A stretch of 64,000 nucleotides of DNA, taken from assembly GCF_000812465.1 (NCBI RefSeq), contig NZ_JWMA01000081.1, forward strand, positions 45,142-109,141. The letters run 5' to 3'. Position numbers and translations under genes: made by a program. Positions 8,637-16,005 of this stretch are shown here, piece by piece; the first letter of the stretch is position 1, and each line of letters starts with the position of its first letter. The notes beneath the pieces are model-generated. The model was not told the origin of the DNA and made no database searches. It saw only the letters and a program-made list of their open reading frames with translations. Source of the stretch: Cupriavidus sp. IDO. Lineage in GTDB: Bacteria; Pseudomonadota; Gammaproteobacteria; Burkholderiales; Burkholderiaceae.

Positions 8637-9788
8637 ATGTATTTCAGTCCCGAACGGAACCAGTGGTTCACCGAGCGGCTTTTCGCCCACGTGCGCGCGG
8701 GCACCACCGACCAAGCGGCGGGCATGATGGAGTACGACCTTTCCATGTATGCCGATCCGGATATTGCCCGACAGGAACGCGAGCGCATCTTCCACCGCCT
8801 CCCGATGATGACCCTGCTGAGTTCGCAGCTACCGGAGGCCGGCGACTTCGTGACGGTGCGGCTGAACCAGACCAACGTGCTCGTGACGCGACAGCCGGAT
8901 GGCAGCGTGATGGCCTTCGTCAACGCCTGCCGGCACCGTGGTGCCACCGTCGTCACGCAGGAGAGCGGCAAGCGCCGCCTGTTCAGTTGCCCGTATCACG
9001 GCTGGAGTTATACCCCCGACGGGAAGCTGAAGGCGATCTCCTTTCGCGAGACCTTCGGCCAGCTCGATGCGCCGCGTGATCTCGTCAGGCTTCCGGTGGA
9101 GGAGCGCCACGGCTTCATCTGGATCGTGGAAGACCCAGCCGGCAGCATCGACATTGCCGCGCATCTCGGTCCCGGCATGGACCGGCTGCTCGCCGACTAC
9201 CACCTGGAGCAGTTCTTCTGCTACCGCACGCACGAGCTGGAATTTCCACAGAACTGGAAAGTGATGCTGGAGGGCGTGCTCGACGGCTACCATGTGTCGT
9301 TCGTGCACGGCGACACGATCAAGCCGTACTTCTACCTCAACATGATGGTGATCGACGACTTCGGGCATCACCACGTCACGGGCACCCCGCGCCGCACGAT
9401 CGACACCATCCTTGACCAGCCGCCCGGCAGCAAGCCGCTGGACGATTACGCGGTCTTCGGCAACCTGGTGTCGCCCAACACGACCTTCGTGCTCCATCCG
9501 CACCACATCGAGCACTGGACGCTCTATCAGGACACGAAGGACCCGGGCCGGTGCCGCGTCCAGCTACGCATCCTGACCCGCACCCGCGAGCACGACGAGC
9601 GGGGCGAGGCGATCATGGCGAAGAACTGGAGGATTGCCGAAGCCGCGATCGTCAACGAGGATGTACCGGTGGGCAACAGCATCCAGTCCTCGGCGGGCCA
9701 TCCTTTCGGCAGCCCGGTGCTCCTTGGCCTCAACGAAGTGGGCAACCAGGTGTTCCATCGGGCCTGGCGCCACTACATGGGTGTGTGA
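8637..9788 (+). CDS. Rieske non-heme iron oxygenase, alpha subunit (3)
   Basis: A 383-residue oxygenase. The start MYFSPERNQW at 8637 follows GAGGAG at a normal distance; in-frame codons upstream look non-coding and overlap the hairpin. Rieske ligands are C98-x-H100 and C118-x2-H121; catalytic iron ligands lie in NWKVMLEGVLDGYH with H219 and H224. It closes the rightward operon and converges on the ferredoxin gene at 9850. It is the third single-subunit Rieske protein within 10 kb, which suggests successive or alternative hydroxylations or demethylations in one pathway rather than redundant copies. No beta subunit or reductase domain. Confidence 0.93.
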   Translation: MYFSPERNQWFTERLFAHVRAGTTDQAAGMMEYDLSMYADPDIARQERERIFHRLPMMTLLSSQLPEAGDFVTVRLNQTNVLVTRQPDGSVMAFVNACRHRGATVVTQESGKRRLFSCPYHGWSYTPDGKLKAISFRETFGQLDAPRDLVRLPVEERHGFIWIVEDPAGSIDIAAHLGPGMDRLLADYHLEQFFCYRTHELEFPQNWKVMLEGVLDGYHVSFVHGDTIKPYFYLNMMVIDDFGHHHVTGTPRRTIDTILDQPPGSKPLDDYAVFGNLVSPNTTFVLHPHHIEHWTLYQDTKDPGRCRVQLRILTRTREHDERGEAIMAKNWRIAEAAIVNEDVPVGNSIQSSAGHPFGSPVLLGLNEVGNQVFHRAWRHYMGV

Positions 9789-9809
9789 GACGCCCTTGAG
9801 CGCCCTGAG

Positions 9810-9841
9810 GTGCGACGGCAGGCGCGCTGCCGCCGTCGCAC
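9810..9841. terminator. Hairpin between convergent genes, possible bidirectional terminator
   Basis: GTGCGACGGC and GCCGTCGCAC form a perfect 10-bp stem with a 12-base loop, placed between the converging stops of the Rieske gene and the ferredoxin gene. No T-run on either side. Confidence 0.5.
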
Positions 9842-9849
9842 TGGCTGGT

Positions 9850-10170
9850 TCAGTACTGCGAGACCGGCAGGCGGACCACCAGCCCGTCGAGCGCCTCCGT
9901 CACCTTGACCTGGCAGCCGAGCCGGCTGTTCGGCGCGGGGTCCACCACGCATTCGAGCATGTCCTTCTCCATGGAACTGGCCGGTCCCACCTTGTCGATC
10001 CACGCGTCGTCAATGTAGCAATGGCAGGTGGCGCAGGCGCCGGTTCCGCCGCACTCGCCAATGATGCCCGTGACCCCGTGATTGACGGCCTCCTGCATCA
10101 GGCTCAGGCCCGGCTTGGCCGCCACCTGCGTGGCCGTGCTGTCGTGGGCAATGAAAGTAATCGAGGGCAT
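9850..10170 (-). CDS. [2Fe-2S] ferredoxin
   Basis: A 106-residue plant/adrenodoxin-fold ferredoxin. Cluster ligands are C40, C46 and C49 in GECGGTGACATC, with the fourth Cys86 in RLGCQV; the 5-2-36 spacing fits vertebrate-type, putidaredoxin-like ferredoxins that feed Rieske oxygenases or P450s. It is the last gene of the long leftward operon and sits 51 bases after the ferredoxin reductase, its obvious redox partner. Since none of the three Rieske proteins carries a reductase domain, this ferredoxin is the likely common electron donor. No P450 is visible in the window. Confidence 0.95.
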   Translation of the reverse strand: MPSITFIAHDSTATQVAAKPGLSLMQEAVNHGVTGIIGECGGTGACATCHCYIDDAWIDKVGPASSMEKDMLECVVDPAPNSRLGCQVKVTEALDGLVVRLPVSQY

Positions 10171-10221
10171 GAAATATCCTGTTTCGGTCCTGTTTCTTCT
10201 GTTCTCGCTGCCGTGGTGGCC

Positions 10222-11442
10222 TCAGAAGCAGTCCTTGATGTCGATCGATTCGTCGGCAATGCGCGCCATGTCGGCCGAGCGGCCTTCCGCCAGGAAGCGC
10301 TTCGTCACCATGAATTCCTTCGCGCGGTTGATGCAGTCGGCCGCGATCAGCCTGCCTTCCCGGAAATAGAAGGCGGAGAAGCTCCGGCCTTCGCTGGCGC
10401 TGCCGCGCAGCACGACCTGGTCGTAGCCCGTGCACAGACCCGCGATCTGAAGCTTGAGTTCGTACTGATCGGACCAGAACCACGGCAACGCGCGATAGGG
10501 CAAGCCTTTGCCGCACAGGGCCAGGGCGGCGGTGCGCGCCTGGTCCGTGGCGTTCTGGACGGATTCCAGCCGCAGCCGGCGGCCATAGATGGGGTTGTGG
10601 TGGTTGCTGCAATCGCCTACGGCGAAGATGTCGGGATCACTGGTGGTCCCGAATTCATCGACGAGGATCCCGTCGTCGACCCGCAATCCGGCCGCCTCGG
10701 CCAGTTCCGTGGCCGGCACCACGCCGACGCCAATGATGACCGCGTCGGCGGGAATCGTGCGTCCATCGCGAAGACGCACGGCCTGCACGGCCTTGTCCCC
10801 CTCGATGCCGACCACCACGGCCTGCGTGACGATTTCGACGCCCTCTTCCGCATGCACGCGGGCATAGAAAGCCGACACCTCCGGCGCCGTCACCCGCTGC
10901 AGCAGGCGTGGCATGGCCTCCAGCACCGTTACCTGCATGCCCGCGGTGCGCAGCGACGCCGCCGCCTCCAGGCCGATATAGCCGCCGCCGATCATCACGA
11001 CGCGCTTGCCCGCGCCGATGGACTGCCGGATACCGCCCACATCCCCGACGGTCCGCAGGCAGTACACGCCGGGCAAGGACGCCCCCGGCACGTCCAGCTT
11101 GCGGGCGCGCGCGCCGGTCGCCAGCACGAGCTTGTCCCAGGACAGGCTCGTGCCGTCATCCAATTCCACGCGCTTGCGCCCGCGATCCAGCGAGGCGACC
11201 CGCACCCCCAGGACGGTCTCGACCCGGTTCTGCACATAGAACGCCTCCGACCGGATCAGCAACTCGTCGCGGGACTTGTCGCCGCACAGGAAGCCCTTCG
11301 ACAGGGGCGGCCGGTGGTAAGGCAGGATCGGCTCATCGCTGACGAGCGTGATCGCGCCGCTCCAGCCTTCCTGTCGCAGGCTCGCCACCATCTGCGCCGC
11401 GGCGTGACCGCCGCCGACGACTACGCAATGATCTCCACTCAT
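10222..11442 (-). CDS. FAD-dependent NAD(P)H-ferredoxin reductase
   Basis: A 406-residue reductase of the putidaredoxin/rubredoxin reductase family. The ATG at 11442 gives MSGDHCVVVGGGHAAAQM with the FAD-binding GxGxxA fold at the very N-terminus; a longer reading continues upstream but has no features. A second dinucleotide fold, RVVMIGGGYIGLEAAASL, binds NAD(P)H, and DIFAVGDCSNHHN is the FAD-contacting motif before the C-terminal domain. It passes electrons to the ferredoxin encoded 51 bases downstream. Upstream is the thiolase-hydratase fusion gene, 41 bases away. Together with that ferredoxin it completes a three-component Rieske system. Confidence 0.93.
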   Translation of the reverse strand: MSGDHCVVVGGGHAAAQMVASLRQEGWSGAITLVSDEPILPYHRPPLSKGFLCGDKSRDELLIRSEAFYVQNRVETVLGVRVASLDRGRKRVELDDGTSLSWDKLVLATGARARKLDVPGASLPGVYCLRTVGDVGGIRQSIGAGKRVVMIGGGYIGLEAAASLRTAGMQVTVLEAMPRLLQRVTAPEVSAFYARVHAEEGVEIVTQAVVVGIEGDKAVQAVRLRDGRTIPADAVIIGVGVVPATELAEAAGLRVDDGILVDEFGTTSDPDIFAVGDCSNHHNPIYGRRLRLESVQNATDQARTAALALCGKGLPYRALPWFWSDQYELKLQIAGLCTGYDQVVLRGSASEGRSFSAFYFREGRLIAADCINRAKEFMVTKRFLAEGRSADMARIADESIDIKDCF

Positions 11443-11483
11443 GTTCCGTGCCTCGTATTGTTTCTCTGTGCTGCTGTCCGGGC

Positions 11484-13814
11484 CTACTCGCCCTTCCACT
11501 GCGGCGCGCGCTTCTGCGCAAACGCCAGCGGACCCTCGCGCACGTCGTCCGACCGGAACAGGCCGGCCACCGCCGGATAGCGGTTCTGCCGGATGTAGGC
11601 ATCCGCCATCGTCGGCTCCGCCAGGCCTTTGTTGACGATCTCCACGGACGCGCGTATCGACATCGGGCTGCAGGCCATGATCTCTGCCGCAAGGCGCCGG
11701 GCCGCCTCCATCAAGCCGCCCGGCGAGGTGACCTGGTTGACGAAGCCGAGCGACAGCCCCTCCTGCGCGCCCACGCGCCGGCCGGTCAGGATCATCCCCA
11801 TCGCCTGCTTCAGCGGAATCTGCTGCGGCAGCCGGAGCAGCCCGCCCGCCAGCGCGGCAAGGCCGACCTTCGGTTCCGGCAGGGCGAACACCGCATTGTC
11901 GGCGGCGACGATCAGGTCGCACGCCAGCGCGATCTCGAAGCCGCCGCCCATCGCCACGCCGTTCACTGCCGCGATCACCGGCTTGGTGCGGCCGAAGCGG
12001 GCAGTCAGGCCGGCAAAGCCGGTCAGGGGCGGCTCGATGCTTTCGCCGCGCGCCATCGCGGTAGCGGTGAACTTGAGATCGTTGCCGGCGCAGAAGGCAC
12101 GGTCGCCCGCGCCGGTGATGATCGCCACCCATTGCGACGGGTCGCGATCGAACGCGTCGAACACCTCGGCCAGTTCCGCGTTGGCGGCCGGGTGCAGGCA
12201 GTTCATGGACTCGGGACGGTTGATCATGACAATCGTCAGGTGGCCTTCGCGCGTCACGCTGCAATACCGGCGCGGCAGTTGCCGGCGATCGCGCGGTTCG
12301 GCGCCGGCTTCCCAGACGGGCAGGCCGAAGGTGTCGATCCGCACGTGCCCCATGCTGCCAACGGCGGTGCGCGCGGTGGAGAGCAGCAGTTCCATCGAGG
12401 CGCCATCGTCCGTCATGACTTTCGCCATCACGCGCTGGTTGGCAGGCGTGCGTCCGATCACGATGCCGTTGAGCGGCTTGCCATCCCGCGCGTACTGCAC
12501 GGTATAGGTCTCGACGGTGGCCGGGCCCTGGTAGTCCTCCACCAGCGCCGGCACCTCGCCGCGCGTGCGATCCGCCTCGTCCTGCACGGAATACTCCAGC
12601 GCCAGCGGGGCGGCCGGCGGCTGCATGCTGACAACCAGCGTGTGATGCTTGTTGACATAGCCGCCCTGCCCGTACAGCAGGCCGACCTCGCCCGGCGCCG
12701 CGCGCAACGCGCGCACCATCGCGCAGATGGCGTGGCCCATGTAGTTGTTCAGGGGGCCACCGAAGAAGGTCAGGCCGCCGGTCACCGTCGGCACATGTCC
12801 GGCGGGATCGAGGCCCAGCGTGCGCAGCGCCATCTTCGGCACGACCGGGAAGCAGCTATACAGTTCCAGCTTGTCGAAGCGGCGCGCATCGCCGCCGACG
12901 AACTCCGTCGCCCGACGCAGCACCGCCGCCTGCGCGGTGCTGTGCGCGTAACCGTCGCGCAGCAAATAGTCTTCCGGCTCGCACGCATGCGCGCCGCCCC
13001 AGATATGCACCATGCGGTCTTCCGGCACCCCGGCGGCACGCGCCGCCGCAAGGCTCGTGACGATGACCGCCGCCGCCTGGTTGACCTGTGGATTGGCCAC
13101 CATCAGCTTCGGATAGGGCCAGTTGATCAGGCGGTTCTGCTCGCTGACCTCCGCGATGGCCTGCGCGTCCGGCGCCTTGCCGATCCACGCGGACGGATTC
13201 GTGGCCGCCACGCCGGCGTACTGCGCCCACAGGCGGGCCGACTCGGCCTGCGCCTGCTGCGGCGACTGGCCCCATGCCGCCTGCACTGCCATCTCGTACA
13301 GCGGGTAGACCTGCGCCGGGTCCATCACGCGCAGGCGCTTCGCCACGCGACTCATCGCGAACCGGCTGGAGGGGAACTCCACCGCCTCTTCCTTCGAGAC
13401 CAGCGGGCTCCAGTCCAGCTTTACCTTGTCCTTGCGGGCCCGGGCGCGGGCATGCATCGCCTCGCCCCCGACGATGGCGGCCACCGCCTGCTCGCCCCGC
13501 GCGATGCGCACGGCGGCTTCGTGGACCAGGCGGGTCGGCGTCTCGCCGCCAATGCTGGCGTTGACCTTGCGCGCCGGGTCGATGCCGAGGCGCTGGCAAA
13601 GCTGCGTGACGGGGTCGGCATAGCGCCAGCTCACGAAGCCGACGACTTCGATGGATTCGACGCGGGACAGCAGCGCGCCGCCACTGTCGGCCTCGGCGGC
13701 GCGCAAGGCTTCCGCCATCAGCGCCAGCGGCTCCTGCGACTGCGCGGGATCGGCGGGCCGGTCGACGAACTCGCCGACGCCGACGATCACGGGAATGTGC
13801 TCAGGCTTGTTCAT
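11484..13814 (-). CDS. Thiolase-like (TLP1 type) / enoyl-CoA hydratase fusion protein
   Basis: One uninterrupted 776-codon frame. Residues 1-400 are a thiolase-fold protein of the acetyl-CoA acetyltransferase-like type (GGEAMH, GGAHACEPE near 273, ELYSCFPVVP near 318, GGLTFFGGPLNNYMGHA near 346). Residues about 425-505 match the extra C-terminal beta-domain of thiolase-like protein 1 (TVETYTVQYARDGKPLNG). Residues about 515-776 are a full crotonase: AFCAGNDLKF, AAVNGVAMGGGFEIALACD, LPEPKVGLAALAGGLLRLP. The two parts are usually separate proteins. A fusion would channel a CoA ester between carbon-carbon bond cleavage and hydration. The start overlaps the upstream ADP-forming ligase by 14 bases, so translation is coupled. 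Whether the thiolase half is catalytic is unclear: the classical GHPxGATG box is not evident. Confidence 0.88.
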   Translation of the reverse strand: MNKPEHIPVIVGVGEFVDRPADPAQSQEPLALMAEALRAAEADSGGALLSRVESIEVVGFVSWRYADPVTQLCQRLGIDPARKVNASIGGETPTRLVHEAAVRIARGEQAVAAIVGGEAMHARARARKDKVKLDWSPLVSKEEAVEFPSSRFAMSRVAKRLRVMDPAQVYPLYEMAVQAAWGQSPQQAQAESARLWAQYAGVAATNPSAWIGKAPDAQAIAEVSEQNRLINWPYPKLMVANPQVNQAAAVIVTSLAAARAAGVPEDRMVHIWGGAHACEPEDYLLRDGYAHSTAQAAVLRRATEFVGGDARRFDKLELYSCFPVVPKMALRTLGLDPAGHVPTVTGGLTFFGGPLNNYMGHAICAMVRALRAAPGEVGLLYGQGGYVNKHHTLVVSMQPPAAPLALEYSVQDEADRTRGEVPALVEDYQGPATVETYTVQYARDGKPLNGIVIGRTPANQRVMAKVMTDDGASMELLLSTARTAVGSMGHVRIDTFGLPVWEAGAEPRDRRQLPRRYCSVTREGHLTIVMINRPESMNCLHPAANAELAEVFDAFDRDPSQWVAIITGAGDRAFCAGNDLKFTATAMARGESIEPPLTGFAGLTARFGRTKPVIAAVNGVAMGGGFEIALACDLIVAADNAVFALPEPKVGLAALAGGLLRLPQQIPLKQAMGMILTGRRVGAQEGLSLGFVNQVTSPGGLMEAARRLAAEIMACSPMSIRASVEIVNKGLAEPTMADAYIRQNRYPAVAGLFRSDDVREGPLAFAQKRAPQWKGE

Positions 13815-15942
13815 TGACAGTGCTCCATTCGGTCAGGCCGTCCAGCGCTTCGATCCGGACGCCATCGGCCAGCAAGGGGTTGATCTCGAGCGATACAAGG
13901 TCCGGGCCGAGGGCGAGGGCCGCCTGGCCGATGTCCACCACGACGCGCGCCAGCGCCTGGCGGTCCACGGCGGCGGCGCCACGGAAGCCGTCTAGCAGCG
14001 CGCGGCCGCGCAGTTCGTCGAACATCGCCAGCGCATCCTGCTCGCTGATGGGCAGCAGGCGCATGCTGGTGTCCTTGAGCGCCTCGACAAAGACGCCGCC
14101 GAGACCGACGACGATGGCCGGGCCCCATTGCGGGTCGCGCAGCGTACCGACGAACAGTTCCACGCCCGTGGTCCGCATGGGCGAGACGATCACGCCGCTG
14201 ATACGCGCCTCCGGACGAGCCGCGCTGACGGAGGCCATGATCCGGTCGTATGCCGTGCGCACGGCATCGTTGCCGCGCACGTTGAGCACCACGCCGCCGA
14301 CTTCGGTCTTGTGCGCGATGTCGGGCGACAGGATCTTGAGCGCGACCGGCTCGCCGAGGGCGGCAGCCACGCGCACGGCCTCGTCAGCGGAATCGACGAT
14401 GCTCGCCGGCACGACCGGCACCCCCTGGGCGGCCAGATAATCCAGCACCTGCCGCTCGGTGGCGGGACGGCCGCCGGCAACCTGCGCCGACGCCGCGACG
14501 ACGGCCGCCTTGGTCTGGCGCGCTTCCCATTCCCCCCGGCGCAGCAGGTGCCCGATCGCGCTCAGGCAGTGGCGCACGCCTCCGCCCGAATACACGACGC
14601 CGCACTCCTCGGTCAGCGCCCGCGCATCGGCATTCACCGCCGAGAACGTGCTGCTCATCATCAGGCACGGCTTGCCGGTGGTCTTGAAGCCCTCGCCGAC
14701 ATGCTTGATGAACATCCGCGCTGCACCGCGCTTGTCCTCCTTGAGCGGCGCCTCGAACATGAAGCCCAGGATGCCGACCGACGCGTCACCGGCCAGCGTC
14801 GCCAGCGTGCGCGAAATCAGTTCGGGCTGGAGCATGGCGGCGCCCGTCAGGTCGAGCGGGTTCGCGGGTGTCGCGAGCGCGGGCAGCGTCTCGCGCAGCG
14901 CACCGGTGGTTTGCTCCGCGAGTTGGGGAATCGGGATGCCGCCGGCTTCCGCCTGGTCCGTCACGATTTCGCACAGGCCGCCCGACATCGCCGACACCGC
15001 CAATCCCTTGCCCCGCACCGGACCGAGCCGTGCGAACAGGTCCGCCGTCACGACCAGTTCCTCCATCGAATGCACGCGCGAGATGCCGACCTGGCGGCAC
15101 ATCGCGTCGAAGACGCGGTCGTCGCCCACCAGCGAGCCGGTATGCGCCTGCGCGGCGCGGGCGGCGGCCTCGCTGCTGCCGACCTTCAGCACCACAACCT
15201 GCTTGCCGGCGGCGCCGGCGGCCTTCACGGCATCGATGAAGCGCGCCGGATTGCGCACCGATTCCAGGAACAGCGCGATCGCCTTCGGTTCCGGCAGCCG
15301 CGCCAGGTATTCGATGGCGTCGGCCACGTCGATATCCGCCTCGTTGCCGGTGGAAATCATGTGCGTCAGGCCAACGCGCTGCTGGTAAGCGAACTGCTCC
15401 AGTTGGCTCGCCACCGACCCGCTTTGCGAGACGAGCGCGACATTGGGATTCGCCATTGGCCGGCGCAGCGGCGTGGTCCAGATCGGCGTGCTCGCCACGA
15501 AATTGGCGAAACCGAGGCAGTTGGGCCCAAGGATGCGGATGCCTGCCGCACGTGCGGCGTCCGCCATCCTGCGCTGCCGGTCGGCGCCGGATTCGCCCAC
15601 CTCAGCAAAGCCGGCCGACAGGATGACCGAGCCACACACGCCGGCCTGCTCGAGATCGTCGAAGACCTCGGCCATCTTCGATTCCGGCACCATCAGCAGC
15701 GCGGCGTCGATTTCCTCGCCGGTGGCGGCGCAGCTTGTCGCTGCCGGCGCACCGAAGAAGGTGCCACCCTTTGGGTTGATGAAATGAAGCTTGCCTGAAA
15801 AGCCGAAGCGCATCAGGTTGTCGTATGCGGCCGTCGACCAGATGGACCGTTCAGTCGCGCCGACCAGCGCGATCGAGCGCGGGTTGAACAGCCGTTCGAG
15901 CGAGGCTTTGGTTTGGGGGCGGGGTACTGTAGCGTTTTGCAC
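13801..15942 (-). CDS. ADP-forming acyl-CoA ligase (acetate-CoA ligase family)
   Basis: A 713-residue NDP-forming acyl-CoA synthetase. Order of domains: CoA-binding Rossmann domain (LFNPRSIALVGATERS at 17-32, INPKGG, GPNCLGFAN), succinyl-CoA ligase-like middle with SQSGSVASQ and STGNEAD, then an ATP-grasp domain from about 480 (EPVALKILSPDIAHKTEVGGVV, VVGLGGVFVEALKD, LEINPLL). The same architecture is used by acyl-CoA synthetases for acetate, pimelate, ferulate and other acids. It lies between the MMPL transporter gene and the thiolase-hydratase fusion gene, which it overlaps. It gives the cluster a fourth way to make a CoA ester, at lower ATP cost than the AMP-forming ligases. Confidence 0.92.
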   Translation of the reverse strand: MQNATVPRPQTKASLERLFNPRSIALVGATERSIWSTAAYDNLMRFGFSGKLHFINPKGGTFFGAPAATSCAATGEEIDAALLMVPESKMAEVFDDLEQAGVCGSVILSAGFAEVGESGADRQRRMADAARAAGIRILGPNCLGFANFVASTPIWTTPLRRPMANPNVALVSQSGSVASQLEQFAYQQRVGLTHMISTGNEADIDVADAIEYLARLPEPKAIALFLESVRNPARFIDAVKAAGAAGKQVVVLKVGSSEAAARAAQAHTGSLVGDDRVFDAMCRQVGISRVHSMEELVVTADLFARLGPVRGKGLAVSAMSGGLCEIVTDQAEAGGIPIPQLAEQTTGALRETLPALATPANPLDLTGAAMLQPELISRTLATLAGDASVGILGFMFEAPLKEDKRGAARMFIKHVGEGFKTTGKPCLMMSSTFSAVNADARALTEECGVVYSGGGVRHCLSAIGHLLRRGEWEARQTKAAVVAASAQVAGGRPATERQVLDYLAAQGVPVVPASIVDSADEAVRVAAALGEPVALKILSPDIAHKTEVGGVVLNVRGNDAVRTAYDRIMASVSAARPEARISGVIVSPMRTTGVELFVGTLRDPQWGPAIVVGLGGVFVEALKDTSMRLLPISEQDALAMFDELRGRALLDGFRGAAAVDRQALARVVVDIGQAALALGPDLVSLEINPLLADGVRIEALDGLTEWSTVNEQA

Positions 15943-16005
15943 TTTATGGCTCTCTGTTGCGGATACGGGCGGGCACGCCGGTGCCCACCAGCGGTCATTT
16001 GGCGG

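Noticed and set aside
11448..13817. 789-codon open frame opposite the thiolase-hydratase fusion
   Set aside because: Same kind of GC-driven antisense frame; the opposite strand is clearly coding.
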